NCBI GenBank assembly: GCA_964016885.1 | Contig: OZ024748.1 | Span: 37,028,324-37,092,323, forward strand | Source of the DNA: Eledone cirrhosa | Taxonomy: Eukaryota; Mollusca; Cephalopoda; Octopoda; Eledonidae | Length of the DNA: 64,000 nt | Reading direction: 5' to 3' | Shown here: positions 15,201 to 30,835 of the stretch, piece by piece | Position numbering within the stretch: position 1 is the stretch's first letter | Layout of the letters: every line of letters starts with the position of its first letter | The notes under the pieces: generated by a model | Databases searched by the model: none | What the model saw: the letters and a program-made list of their open reading frames with translations, nothing else | Told to the model about the DNA's origin: nothing | Position numbers and translations under genes: made by a program

Positions 15201-18200
15201 CCACTCTCTCATATTACACCAGGTCCTAACACAGAGGAACCAAACCCCCACTGTTACTGCCCCTCTCTCTCCCACTCTCTCATATTACACCAGGTCCCAA
15301 CACAGAGGAACCAAACTCCCACTGTCACTGCCTCTGTCTCTCCCACTCTCTCATATTACACCAGGTCCCAACACAGAGGAACCAAACTCCCACTGTCACT
15401 GCCTCTGTCTCTCCCACTCTCTCATATTAGACCAGGTCATAACACGGAGGAACCAAACTCCCACTGTCTCTGCCCCTGTCTCTCCCACTCTCTCATATTA
15501 CACCAGGTCCCAACACAGAGGAACCAAACTCCCACTGTCACTGCCTCTGTCTCTCCCACTCTCTCATATTACACCAGGTCCTAACACAGAGGAACCAAAC
15601 CCCCACTGTCACTGCCTCTCTCTCTCCCAGTCTCTCATATTACACCAGGTCCTAACACAGAGGAACCAAACCCCCACTCTCACTGCCTCTGTCTCTCCCA
15701 CTCTCTCATATTACACCAGGTCCTAACACAGAGGAACCAAACTCCCACTGTCACTGCCTGCGTCTCTCCCACTCTCTCATACTAAACCAGGTCCAACACA
15801 GAGGAACCAAACTCCCACTGTCACTGCCTCTGTCTCTCCCACTCTGTCATATACACCAGGTCCGAATAAGGAGGAACCAAACTCCCACTGTCACTGCCTC
15901 TGTCTCTCCCACTCTCTCATATTACACCAGGTCCCAACACGGAGGAACCAAACTCCCACTGTCACTGCCTCTGTCTCTCCCACTCTCTCATATTACACCA
16001 GGTCCCAACACAGAGGAACCAAACTCCCGCTGTCACTGCCTCTGTCTCTCCCACTCTCTCATATTACACCAGGTCCTAACACAGAGGAACCAAACTCCCA
16101 CTGTCACTGCCTCCGTCTCTCCCACACTCTCATACTAAACCAGGTCCAACACAGAGGAACCAAACTCCCACTGTCACTGCCTCTGTCTCACCCACTCTCT
16201 CATATTACACCAGGTCCGAACACAGAGGAACCAAACTCCCACTGTCACTGCCTCTGTCTCTCCCACTCTCTCACATTACACCAGGTCCCAACACAGAGGA
16301 ACCAAACTCCCACTGTCACTGCCTCTGTCTCTCCCACTCTCTCATATTACACCAGGTCCCAACACAGAGGAACCAAACTCCCACTGTCACTGCCTCTGTC
16401 TCTCCCACTCTCTCATATTACACCAGGTCCCAACACAGAGGAACCAAACTCCCACTGTCACTGTCTCCGTCTCTCCCACTTTCTCATACTAAACCAGGTC
16501 CCAACACAGAGGAACCAAACTCCCACTGTCACTGTCTCTGTCTCTCCCACTCTCTCATATTACACCAGGTCCTAACACAGAGGAACCAAACTCCCACTGT
16601 CACTGCCTCTGTCTCTCCCACTCTCTCACATTACACCAGGTCCCAACACAGAGAACCAAACTCCCACTGTCACTGCCTCTGTCTCTCCCACTCTCTCACA
16701 TTACACCAGGTCCTAACACAGATGAACCAAACTCCCACTGTCACTGCCTCTGTCTTTCCCGCTCTCTCATATTACACCAGGTCCTAACACAGAGGAACCA
16801 AACTCCCACTGTCACTGCCTCTGTCTCTCCCACTCTCTCACATTACACCAGTCCCTAACACAGAGGAACCAAACTCCCACTGTCACTGCCTCTGTCTTTC
16901 CCGCTCTCTCATATTACACCAGGTCCTAACACAGAGGAACCAAACTCCCACTATCACTGCCTCTCTCTCTCCCACTCTCTCATATTACACCAGGTCCAAG
17001 ACAGAGGAACCAAACTACTACTGTCACTGCCTCTGTCTCTCCCACTCTCTCATATACACCAGGTCCGAACACTGAGGTACGAAACCCCCATTGTCACTGC
17101 CTCTGTCTCTCCCACTCTCTCACATTACACCAGGTCCTAACACAGAGGAACCAAACTCCCACTGTCACTGCCTCTGTCTCTCCCGCTCTCTCATATTACA
17201 CCAGGTCCTAACACAGAGGAACCAAACCCCCACTGTCACTGCCCCTCTCTCTCCCACTCTCTCATATTACACCAGGTCCTAACACAGAGGAACCAAACTC
17301 CCACTGTCACTGCCTCTGTCTCTCCCGCTCTCTCATATTACACCAGGTCCTAACACAGAGGAACCAAACCCCCACTGTCACTGCCCCTCTCTCTCCCACT
17401 CTCTCATATTACACCAGGTCCCAACACATAGGAACCAAACTCCCACTGTCACTGCCTCTGTCTCTCCCACTCTCTCATATTAGACCAGGTCATAACACAG
17501 AGGAACCAAACTCCCACTGTCTCTGCCCCTGTCTCTCCCACTCTCTCATATTACACCAGGCCCCAACACAGACGAACCAAACTCCCACTGTCACTGCCTC
17601 TGTCTCTCCCACTCTCTCATATTACACCAGGTCCTAACACAGAGGAAGCATACTCCCACTGTCTCTGCCCCTGTCTCTCCCACTCTCTCATATTACACCA
17701 GGCCCCAACACAGACGAACCAAACTCCCACTGTCACTGCCTCTCTCTCTCCCACTCTCTCATATTACACCAGGTCCTAACACAGAGGAACCAAACTCCCA
17801 CTGTCACTGCCTCCGTCTCTCCCACTCTCTCATACTAAACCAGGTCCAACACAGAGGAACCAAACTCCCACTGTCACTGCCTCTGTCTCTCCCACTCTGT
17901 CACATACACCAAGTCCGAATACAGAGGAACCAAACTCCCACTGTCACTGCATCTGTCTCTCCCACTCTCTCATATTACACCAGGTCCCAACACGGAGGAA
18001 CCAAACTCCCACTCTCACTGCCTCTGTCTCTCCCACTCTCTCATATTACACCAGGTCCCAACACAGAGGAACCAAACTCCCACTGTCACTTCCTCTGACT
18101 CTCCCACTCTCTCATATTACACCAGGTCCCAACACAGAGGAACCAAACTCCCGCTGTCACTGCCTCTCTCTCTCCCACTCTCTCATATTACACCAGGTCC

Positions 18201-21200
18201 TAACACAGAGGAACCAAACCCCCACTGTCACTGCCTCTCTCTCTCCCACTCTCTCATATTACACCAGGTCCCAACACAGAGGAACCAAACTCCCGCTGTC
18301 ACTGCCTCTCTCTCTCCCACTCTCTCATATTACACCAGGTCCCAACACAGAGGAACCAAACTCCCGCTGTCACTGCCTCTCTCTCTCCCACTCTCTCATA
18401 TTACACCAGGTCCTAACACAGAGGAACCAAACCCCCACTGTCACTGCCTCCGTCTCTCCCACACTCTCATATTACACCAGGTCCAACACAGAGGAACCAA
18501 ACTCCCACTGTCACTGCCTCTGTCTCACCCACTCTCTCATATTACACCAGGTCCGAACACAGAGGAACCAAACTCCCACTGTCACTGCCTCTGTCTCTCC
18601 CACTCTCTCATATTACACCAGGTCCCAACACAGAGGAACCAAACTCCCACTGTCACTGCCTCTGTCTCTCCCACTCTCTCATATTACACCAGGTCCCAAC
18701 ACAGAGGAACCAAACTCCCACTGTCACTGTCTCCGTCTCTCCCACTTTCTCATACTAAACCAGGTCCCAACACAGAGGAACCAAACTCCCACTGTCACTG
18801 CCTCTGTCTCTCCCACTCTCTCATATTACACCAGGTCCCAACACAGAGGAACCAAACTCTCACTGTCACTGTCTCCGTCTCTCCCACTTTCTCATAATAA
18901 ACCAGGTCCCAACACAGAGGAACCAAACTCCCACTGTCACTGTCTCTGTCTCTCCCACTCTCTCATATTACACCAGGTCCTAACACAGAGGAACCAAACT
19001 CCCACTGTCACTGCCTCTGTCTCTCCCACTCTCTCACATTACACCAGGTCCTAACACAAATGAACCAAACTCCCACTGTCACTGCCTCTGTCTTTCCCGC
19101 TCTCTCATATTACATCAGGTCCTAACACAGAGGAACCAAACTCCCACTATCACTGCCTCTCTCTCTCCCACTCTCTCATATTACACCAGGTCCAACACAG
19201 AGGAACCAAACTACTACTGTCACTGCCTCTGTCTCTCCCACTCTCTCATATACACCAGGTCCGAACACTGAGGTACGAAACCCCCATTGTCACTGCCTCT
19301 GTCTCTCCCACTCTCTCATATAAACCAGGTCCGAACACAGAGGAACCAAACTCCCACTGTCACTGCCTCTGTCTCTCCCACTCTCTCATAATACACCAGG
19401 TCCTAACACAGAGGAACCAAACTCCCACTGTCACTGCCTCTGTCTCTCCCACTCTCTCATATTTCACCAGGTCCTAACACAGAGGAACCAAACTCCCACT
19501 GTCACTGCCTCTGTCTCTCCCGCTCTCTCATATTACACCAGGTCCTAACACAGAGGAACCAAACCCCCACTGTCACTGCCCCTCTCTCTCCCACTCTCTC
19601 ATATTACACCAGGTCCCAACACATAGGAACCAAACTCCCACTGTCACTGCCTCTGTCTCTCCCACTCTCTCATATTACACCAGGTCCCAACACAGAGGAA
19701 CCAAACTCCCACTGTCACTGCCTCCGTCTCTCCCACTCTCTCATACTAAACCAGGTCCAACACAGAGGAACCAAACTCCCACTGTCACTGCCTCTGTCTC
19801 TCCCACTCTGTCATATACACCAGGTCCGAATACAGAGGAACCAAACTCCCACTGTCACTGCCTCTGTCTCTCCCACTCTCTCATATTACACCAGGTCCCA
19901 ACACGGAGGAACCAAACTCCCACTCTCACTGCCTCTGTCTCTCCCACTCTCTCATATTACACCAGGTCCCAACACAGAGGAACCAAACTCCCACTGTCAC
20001 TTCCTCTGACTCTCCCACTCTCTCATATTACACCAGGTCCTAACACAGAGGAACCAAACTCCCACTGTCACTGCCTCTGTCTCTCCCACTCTCTCATATT
20101 ACACCAGGTCCCAACACGGAGGAACCAAACTCCCACTCTCACTGCCTCTGTCTCTCCCACTCTCTCATATTACACCAGGTCCCAACACAGAGGAACCAAA
20201 CTCCCACTGTCACTTCCTCTGACTCTCCCACTCTCTCATATTTCACCAGGTCCTAACACAGAGGAACCAAACTCCCACTGTCACTGCCTCTGTCTCTCCC
20301 ACTCTCTCATATTACACCAGGTCCCAACACAGAGGAACCAAACTCCCACTGTCACTGCCTCTGTCTCTCCCACTCTCTCATATTACACCAGGTCCCAACA
20401 CGGAGGAACCAAACTCCCACTCTCACTGCCTCTGTCTCTCCCACTCTCTCATATTACACCAGGTCCCAACACAGAGGAACCAAACTCCCACTGTCACTTC
20501 CTCTGACTCTCCCACTCTCTCATATTACACCAGGTCCCAACACAGAGGAACCAAACTCCCGCTGTCACTGCCTCTGTCTCTCCCACTCTCTCATATTACA
20601 CCAGGTCCTAACACAGAGGAACCAAACCCCCACTGTCACTGCCTCTCTCTCTCCCACTCTCTCATATTACACCAGGTCCTAACACAGAGGAACCAAACCC
20701 CCACTGTCACTGCCTCTGTCTCTCCCACTTTCTCATACTAAACCAGGTCCCAACACAGAGGAACCAAACTCCCACTGTCACTGCCTCTGTCTCTCCCACT
20801 CTCTCATATTACACCAGTCCCTAACACAGAGGAACCAAACTCCCACTGTCACTGCCTCTGTCTCTCCAACTCTCTCATATTACACCAGGTCCCAACACAG
20901 AGGAACCAAACTCCCACTGTCACTATCCTCTGTCTCTACCACTCTCTCATATTACACCAGGTCCCAACACAGAGGAACCAATCTCCCACTGTCACTGCCT
21001 CTGTCTCTCCCACTCTCTCATATTACACCAGGTCCTAACACAGAGGAACCAAACCCCCACTGTCACTGCCTCTGTCTCACCCACTCTCTCATATTACACC
21101 AGGTCCCAACACAGAGGAACCAAACTCCCACTGTCACTGCCTCTGTCTCACCCACTCTCTCATATTACACCAGGTCCCAACACAGAGGAACCAAACTCCC

Positions 21201-24200
21201 ACTGTCACTGTCTCCGTCTCTCCCACTTTCTCATACTAAACCAGGTCCCAACACAGAGGAACCAAACTCCCACTGTCACTGCCTCTGTCTCACCCACTCT
21301 CTCATATTACACCAGGTCCTAACACAGAGGAACCAAACCCCCACTGTCACTGCCTCCGTCTCTCCCACACTCTTATACTAAACCAGGTCCAACACAGAGG
21401 AACCAAACTCCCACTGTCACTGCCTCTGTCTCACCCACTCTCTCATATTACACCAGGTCCCAACACAGAGGAACCAAACTCCCACTGTCACTGCCTCTGT
21501 CTCACCCACTCTCTCATATTACACCAGTCCCTAACACAGAGGAACCAAACTCCCACTGTCACTGCCTCTGTCTCTCCCACTCTCTCATACTAAACCAGGT
21601 CCCAACACAGAGGAACCAAACTCCCACTGTCACTGCCTCTGTCTCTCCCACTTTCTCATACTAAACCAGGTCCCAACACAGAGGAACCAAACTCCCACTG
21701 TCACTGTCTCTGTCTCTCCCACTCTCTCATATTACACCAGGTCCCAACACAGAGGAACCAAACTCCCACTGTCACTGTCTCTGTCTCTCCCACTCTCTCA
21801 TATTACACCAGGTCCCAACACAGAGGAACCAAACTCCCACTGTCACTGTCTCTGTCTCTCCCACTTTCTCATACTAAACCAGGTCCCAACACAGAGGAAC
21901 CAAACTCCCACTGTCACTGCCTCTGTCTCTCCCACTCTCTCATATTACACCAGGTCCCAACACAGAGGAACCAAACTCCCACTGTCACTGTCTCCGTCTC
22001 TCCCACTTTCTCATACTAAACCAGGTCCCAACACAGAGGAACCAAACTCCCACTGTCACTGTCTCTGTCTCTCCCACTCTCTCATATTACACCAGGTCCC
22101 AACACAGAGGAACCAAACTCCCACTGTCACTGCCTCTGTCTCTCCCACTTTCTCATACTAAACCAGGTCCCAACACAGAGGAACCAAACTCCCACTGTCA
22201 CTGCCTCTGTCTCTCCCACTCTCTCATATTACACCAGGTCCCAACACAGAGGAACCAAACTCCCACTGTCACTGCCTCTGTCTCTCCCACTCTCTCATAT
22301 TACACCAGGTCCCAACACAGAGGAACCAAACTCCCACTGTCACTGTCTCTGTCTCTCCCACTTTCTCATACTAAACCAGGTCCCAACACAGAGGAACCAA
22401 ACTCCCACTGTCACTGCCTCTGTCTCTCCCACTCTCTCATATTACACCAGGTCCCAACACAGAGGAACCAAACTCCCACTGTCACTGTCTCCGTCTCTCC
22501 CACTTTCTCATACTAAACCAGGTCCCAACACAGAGAACCAAACTCCCACTGTCACTGCCTCTGTCTCTCCCACTCTCTCACATTACACCAGGTCCTAACA
22601 CAGAGGAACCAAACTCCCACTATCACTGCCTCTCTCTCTCCCACTCTCTCATATTACACCAGGTCCAAGACAGAGGAACCAAACTACTACTGTCACTGCC
22701 TCTGTCTCTCCCACTCTCTCATATACACCAGGTCCGAACACTGAGGTACGAAACCCCCATTGTCACTGCCTCTGTCTCTCCCACTCTCTCACATTACACC
22801 AGGTCCTAACACAGAGGAACCAAACTCCCACTGTCACTGCCTCTGTCTCTCCCGCTCTCTCATATTACACCAGGTCCTAACACAGAGGAACCAAACCCCC
22901 ACTGTCACTGCCCCTCTCTCTCCCACTCTCTCATATTACACCAGGTCCCAACACATAGGAACCAAACTCCCACTGTCACTGCCTCTGTCTCTCCCACTCT
23001 CTCATATTAGACCAGGTCATAACACAGAGGAACCAAACTCCCACTGTCTCTGCCCCTGTCTCTCCCACTCTCTCATATTACACCAGGCCCCAACACAGAG
23101 GAACCAAACTCCCACTGTCACTGCCTCTGTCTCTCCCACTCTCTCATATTACACCAGGTCCTAACACAGAGGAACCAAACCCCCACTGTCACTGCCTCTC
23201 TCTCTCCCAGTCTCTCATATTACACCAGGTCCTAACACAGAGGAACCAAACCCCCACTGTCACTGCCTCTCTCTCTCCCACTCTCTCATATTACACCAGG
23301 TCCTAACACAGAGGAACCAAACTCCCACTGTCACTGCCTCCGTCTCTCCCACTCTCTCATACTAAACCAGGTCCAACACAGAGGAACCAAACTCCCACTG
23401 TCACTGCCTCTGTCTCTCCCACTCTGTCACATACACCAGGTGCGAATACAGAGGAACCAAACTCCCACTGTCACATCCTCTGACTCTCCCACTCTCTCAT
23501 ATTACACCAGGTCCCAACACAGAGGAACCAAACTCCCACTGTCACTGTCTCTGTCTCTCCCACTCTCTCATATTACACCAGGTCCCAACACAGAGGAACC
23601 AAACTCCCACTGTCACATCCTCTGACTCTCCCACTCTCTCATATTACACCAGGTCCCAACACAGAGGAACCAAACTCCCGCTGTCACTGCCTCTGTCTCT
23701 CCCACTAACTCATATTACACCAGGTCCTAACACAGAGGAACCAAACCCCCACTGTCACTGCCTCTCTCTCTCCCACTCTCTCATATTACACCAGGTCCTA
23801 ACACAGAGGAACCAAACCCCCACTGTCACTGCCTCCGTCTCTCCCACACTCTCATACTAAACCAGGTCCAACACAGAGGAACCAAACTCCCACTGTCACT
23901 GCCTCTGTCTCTCCCACTCTCTCATATTACACCAGGTCCTAACACAGAGGAACCAAACTCCCACTATCACTGCCTCTCTCTCTCCCACTCTCTCATATTA
24001 CACCAGGTCCTAACACAGAGGAACCAAACTCCCACTGTCACTGCCTCTGTCTCTCCCACTCTCTCATATTACACTAGGTCCTAACACAGAGGAACCAAAC
24101 TCCCACTGTCACTGCCTCTGTCTCTACCACTCTCTCATATTACACCAGGTCCTAACACAGAGGAACCAAACTCCCACTGTCACTGCCTCTGTCTCACCCA

Positions 24201-27200
24201 CTCTCTCATATTACACCAGGTCCTAACACAGAGGAACCAAACTCCCACTGTCACTGCCTCTGTCTCTCCCACTCTCTCATATTACACCAGGTCCTAACAC
24301 AGAGGAACCAAACTCCCACTGTCACTGCCTCTGTCTCTACCACTCTCTCATATTACACCAGGTCCCAACACAGAGGAACCAAACTCCCACTGTCACTGCC
24401 TCTGTCTCTACCACTCTCTCATATTACACCAGGTCCCAACACAGAGGAACCAAACCCCCACTGTCACTGCCTCTCTCTCTCCCACTCTCTCATATTACAC
24501 CAGGTCCTAACACAGAGGAACCAAACTCCCACTGTCACTGCCTCTGTCTCTCCCACTCTCTCATATTACACCAGGTCCTAACACAGAGGAACCAAACTCC
24601 CACTGTCACTGCCTCTGTCTCTACCACTCTCTCATATTACACCAGGTCCCAACACAGAGGAACCAAACTCCCACTGTCACTGTCTCCGTCTCTCCCACTT
24701 TCTCATACTAAACCAGGTCCCAACACAGAGGAACCAAACTCCCACTGTCACTGCCTCTGTCTCTCCCACTCTCTCATATTACACCAGGTCCCAACACAGA
24801 GGAACCAAACTCTCACTGTCACTGTCTCCGTCTCTCCCACTTTCTCATACTAAACCAGGTCCCAACACAGAGGAACCAAACTCCCACTGTCACTGTCTCT
24901 GTCTCTCCCACTCTCTCATATTACACCAGGTCCTAACACAGAGGAACCAAACTCCCACTATCACTGCCTCTCTCTCTCCCACTCTCTCATATTACACCAG
25001 GTCCAACACAGAGAAACCAAACTACTACTGTCACTGCCTCTGTCTCTTCCGCTCTCTCATATAAACCAGGTCCGAACACAGAGGAACCAAACTCCCACTG
25101 TCACTGCCTCTGTCTCTCCCACTCTCTCATAATACACCAGGTCCTAACACAGAGGAACCAAACTCCCACTGTCACTGCCTCTGTCTCTCCCACTCTCTCA
25201 TATTTCACCAGGTCCTAACACAGAGAAACCAAACTCCCACTGTCACTGCCTCTGTCTCTCCCGCTCTCTCATATTACACCAGGTCCTAACACAGAGGAAC
25301 CAAACCCCCACTGTCACTGCCCCTCTCTCTCCCAATCCCTCATATTACACCAGGTCCCAACACATAGGAACCAAACTCCCACTGTCACTGCCTCTGTCTC
25401 TCCCACTCCCTCATATTACACCAGGTCCCAACACAGAGGAACCAAACTCCCACTGTCACTGCCTCTGTCTCTCCCACTCTCTCATATTACACCAGGTCAT
25501 AACACAGAGGAACCAAACTCCCACTGTCTCTGCCCCTGTCTCTCCCACTCTCTCATATTACACCAGGTCCCAACACAGAGGAACCAAACTCCCACTGTCA
25601 CTGCCTCTGTCTCTCCCACTCTCTCATATTACACCAGGTCCTAACACAGAGGAACCAAACCTCCACTGTCACTGCCTCTCTCTCTCCCAGTCTCTCATAT
25701 TACACCAGGTCCTAACACAGAGGAACCAAACCCCCACTGTCACTGCCTCTCTCTCTCCCACTCTCTCATATTACACCAGGTCCTAACACAGAGGAACCAA
25801 ACTCCCACTGTCACTGCCTCCGTCTCTCCCACTCTCTCATACTAAACCAGGTCCAACACAGAGGAACCAAACTCCCACTGTCACTGCCTCTGTCTCTCCC
25901 ACTCTCTCATATTACACCAGGTCCCAACACAGAGGAACCAAACACCCACTGTCACTTCCTCTGACTCTCCCACTCTCTCATATTACACCAGGTCCCAACA
26001 CAGAGGAACCAAACTCCCGCTGTCACTGCCTCTGTCTCTCCCACTCTCTCATATTACACCAGGTCCCAACACAGAGGAACCAAACCCCCACTGTCACTGC
26101 CTCTCTCTCTCCCACTCTCTCATATTACACCAGGTCCTAACACAGAGGAACCAAACCCCCACTGTCACTGCCTCCATCTCTTCCACACTCTTATACTAAA
26201 CCAGGTCCAACACAAAGGAACCAAACTCCCACTGTCACTGCCTCTGTCTCTCCCACTCTCTCATATTACACCAGGTCCCAACACAGAGGAACCAAACCCC
26301 CACTGTCACTGCCTCTGTCTCTCCCACTCTCTCATATTACACCAGGTCCCAACACAGAGGAACCAAACTCCCACTGTCACTGCCTCTGTCTCTCCCACTC
26401 TCTCACATTACACCAGGTCCCAACACAGAGGAACCAAACTACCACTGTCACTGCCTCTGTCTCTCCCACTCTCTCACATTACACCAGGTCCTAACACAGA
26501 TGAACCAAACTCCCACTGTCACTGCCTCTGTCTCTCCCACTCTCTCATATTACACCAGGTCCCAACACAGAGGAACCAAACTCCCACTGTCACTGCCTCT
26601 GTCTCTCCCACTCTCTCACATTACACCAGGTCCTAACACAGATGAACCAAACTCCCACTGTCACTGCCTCTGTCTCTCCCACTCTCTCATATTACACCAG
26701 GTCCCAACACAGAGGAACCAAACTCCCACTGTCACTGCCTCTGTCTCTCCCACTCTCTCATGTTACACCAGGTCCCAACACAGAGGAACCTAACTCCCAC
26801 TGTCACTGTCTCCGTCTCTCCCACTTTCTCATACTAAACCAGGTCCCAACACAGAGGAACCAAACTCCCACTGTCACTGCCTCTGTCTCTCCCACTCTCT
26901 CATATTACACCAGGTCCCAACACAGAGGAACCAAACTCCCACTGTCACTGCCTCTGTCTCTCCCACTCTCTCACATTACACCAGGTCCCAACACAGAGGA
27001 ACCAAACTCCCACTGTCACTGCCTCTGTCTCTCCCACTCTCTCACATTACACCAGGTCCTAACACAGATGAACCAAACTCCCACTGTCACTGCCTCTGTC
27101 TCTCCCACTCTCTCATATTACACCAGGTCCCAACACAGAGGAACCAAACTCCCACTGTCACTGCCTCTGTCTCTCCCACTCTCTCACATTACACCAGGTC

Positions 27201-30200
27201 CTAACACAGAGGAACCAAACTCCCACTGTCACTGCCTCTGTCTCTCCCACTCTCTCACATTACACCAGGTCCCAACACAGAGGAACCAAACTCCCACTGT
27301 CACTGCCTCTGTCTCTCCCACTCTCTCACATTACACCAGGTCCTAACACAGATGAACCAAACTCCCACTGTCACTGCCTCTGTCTCTCCCACTCTCTCAC
27401 ATTACACCAGGTCCCAACACAGAGGAACCAAACTCCCACTGTCACTGCCTCTGTCTCTCCCACTCTCTCACATTACACCAGGTCCTAACACAGATGAACC
27501 AAACTCCCACTGTCACTGCCTCTGTCTTTCCCGCTCTCTCATATTACACCAGTTCCTAACACAGAGGAACCAAACTCCCCCTGTAACTGCCTCTCTCTCT
27601 GCCACTCTCTCACATTACACCAGTTCCCAACATAGAGGAACCAAACTCCCACTGTCACTGCCTCTGTCTCTCCCACTCTCTCATATTTCACCAGGTCCCA
27701 ACACAGAGGAACCAATCTCCCACTGTCACTGTCTCTCTCTCTCCCACTCTCTCATATTACACCAGTTCCTAACACAGAGGAACCAAACTCCCACTGTCAC
27801 TGCCTCTGTCTCTCCCACTCTCTCATATTACACCAGGTCCTAACACAGAGGAACCAAACCCCCACTGTCACTGCCTCTCTCTCTCCCACTCTCTCATATT
27901 ACACCAGGTCCTAACACAGAGGAACCAAACCCCCACTGTCACTGCCTCCGTCTCTCCCACACTCTCATACTAAACCAGGTCCAACACAGAGGAACCAAAC
28001 TCCCACTGTCACTGCCTCTGTCTCTCCCACTCTCTCATATTACACCAGGTCCTAACACAGAGGAACCAAACCCCCACTGTCACTGCCTCTCTCTCTCCCA
28101 CTCTCTCATATTACACCAGGTCCTAACACAGAGGAACCAAACCCCCACTGTCACTGCCTCCGTCTCTCCCACACTCTCATACTAAACCAGGTCCAACACA
28201 GAGGAACCAAACCCCCACTGTCACTGCCTCTCTCTCTCCCACTCTCTCATATTACACCAGGTCCTAACACAGAGGAACCAAACCCCCACTGTCACTGCCT
28301 CCGTCTCTCCCACACTCTCATACTAAACCAGGTCCAACACAGAGGAACCAATCTCCCACTGTCACTGTCTCTCTCTCTCCCACTCTCTCATATTACACCA
28401 GTTCCTAACACAGAGGAACCAAACTCCCACTGTCACTGTCTCTCTCTCTCCCACTCTCTCATATTACACCAGGTCCGAACACAGAGGAACCAAACTCCCA
28501 CTGTCACTGCCTCTGTCTCTCCCACTCTCTCATATTACACCAGGTCCCAACACAGAGGAACCAAACTCCCACTGTCACTGCCTCTGTCTCTCCCACTCTC
28601 TCATATTACACCAGGTCCCAACACAGAGGAACCAAACTCCCACTGTCACTGTCTCCGTCTCTCCCACTTTCTCATACTAAACCAGGTCCCAACACAGAGG
28701 AACCAAACTCCCACTGTCACTGCCTCTGTCTCTCGCACTCTCTCATATTACACCAGTCCCTAACACAGAGGAACCAAACTCCCACTGTCACTGCCTCTGT
28801 CTCTCCCACTCTCTCATATTTCAACAGGTCCCAACACAGAGGAACCAAACTCCCACTGTCACTGTCTCCTGTCTTTCCCACTCTCTCATATTACACCAGG
28901 TCCCAACACAGAGGTACCAAACTCCCACTGACACTGCCTCTGTCTCTCCCACTCTCTCATATTACACCAGGTCCCAACACAGAGGAACCAAACTCCCACT
29001 GTCACTGTCTCTGTCTCTCCCACTCTCTCATATTACACCAGGTCCCAACACAGAGGTACCAAACTCCCACTGTCACTGCCTCTGTCTCTCCCACTCTCTC
29101 ATATTACACCAGGTCCGAACTCAGAGGAACCAAACTTCCACTGTCACTGTCTCTGTCTCTCCCACTCTCTCACATTACACCAGGTCCTAACACAAATGAA
29201 CCAAACTCCCACTGTCACTGCCTCTGTCTCTCCCACTCTCTCATAATACACCAGGTCCTAACACAGAGGAACCAAACTCCCACTGTCACTGCCTCTGTCT
29301 CTCCCACTCTCTCATATTACACCAGGTCCTAACACAGAGGAACCAAACCCCCACTGTCACTGCCCCTCTCTCTCCCACTCTCTCATATTACACCAGGTCC
29401 CAACACATAGGAACCAAACTCCCACTGTCACTGCCTCTGTCTCTCCCACTCTCTCATATTACACCAGGTCCCAACACAGAGGAACCAAACTCCCACTGTC
29501 ACTGCCTCTGTCTCTCCCACTCTCTCATATTAGACCAGGTCATAACACAGAGGAACCAATCTCCCACTGTCTCTGCCCCTGTCTCTCCCACTCTCTCATA
29601 TTACACCAGGTCCCAACACAGAGGAACCAAACTCCCACTGTCACTGCCTCTGTCTCTCCCACTCTCTCATATTACACCAGGTCCTAACACAGAGGAACCA
29701 AACCCCCACTGTCACTGCCTCTCTCTCTCCCAGTCTCTCATATTACACCAGGTCCTAACACAGAGGAACCAAACCCCCACTGTCACTGCCTCTCTCTCTC
29801 CCACTCTCTCATATTACACCAGGTCCTAACACAGAGGAACCAAACTCCCACTGTCACTGCCTCCGTCTCTCCCACTCTCTCATACTAAACCAGGTCCAAC
29901 ACAGAGGAACCAAACTCCCACTGTCACTGCCTCTGTCTCTCCCACTTTGTCATATACACCAGGTCCGAATACAGAGGAACCAAACTCCCACTGTCACTGC
30001 CTCTGTCTCTCCCACTCTCTCATATTACACCAGGTCCCAACACGGAGGAACCAAACTCCCACTCTCACTGCCTCTGTCTCTCCCACTCTCTCATATTACA
30101 CCAGGTCCTAACACAGAGGAACCAAACTCCCACTGTCACTGCCTCTGTCTCTCCCACTCTCTCATATTACACCAGGTCCCAACACGGAGGAACCAAACTC

Positions 30201-30835
30201 CCACTCTCACTGCCTCTGTCTCTCCCACTCTCTCATATTACACCAGGTCCCAACACAGAGGAACCAAACTCCCACTGTCACTTCCTCTGACTCTCCCACT
30301 CTCTCATATTACACCAGGTCCCAACACAGAGGAACCAAACTCCCGCTGTCACTGCCTCTGTCTCTCCCACTCTCTCATATTACACCAGGTCCCAACACAG
30401 AGGAACCAAACTCCCACTGTCACTGCCTCTGTCTCTCCCACTCTCTCATATTACACCAGGTCCCAACACAGAGGAACCAAACTCCCGCTGTCACTGCCTC
30501 TGTCTCTCCCACTCTCTCATATTACACCAGGTCCCAACACAGAGGAACCAAACTCCCACTGTCACTTCCTCTGACTCTCCCACTCTCTCATATTACACCA
30601 GGTCCCAACACAGAGGAACCAAACCCCCACTGTCACTGCCTCTCTCTCTCCCACTCTCTCATATTACACCAGGTCCTAACACAGAGGAACCAAACCCCCA
30701 CTGTCACTGCCTCCGTCTCTCCCACACTCTCATACTAAACCAGGTCCAACACAGAGGAACCAAACTCCCACTGTCACTGCCTCTGTCTCACCCACTCTCT
30801 CATATTACACCAGGTCCGAACACAGAGGAACCAAA

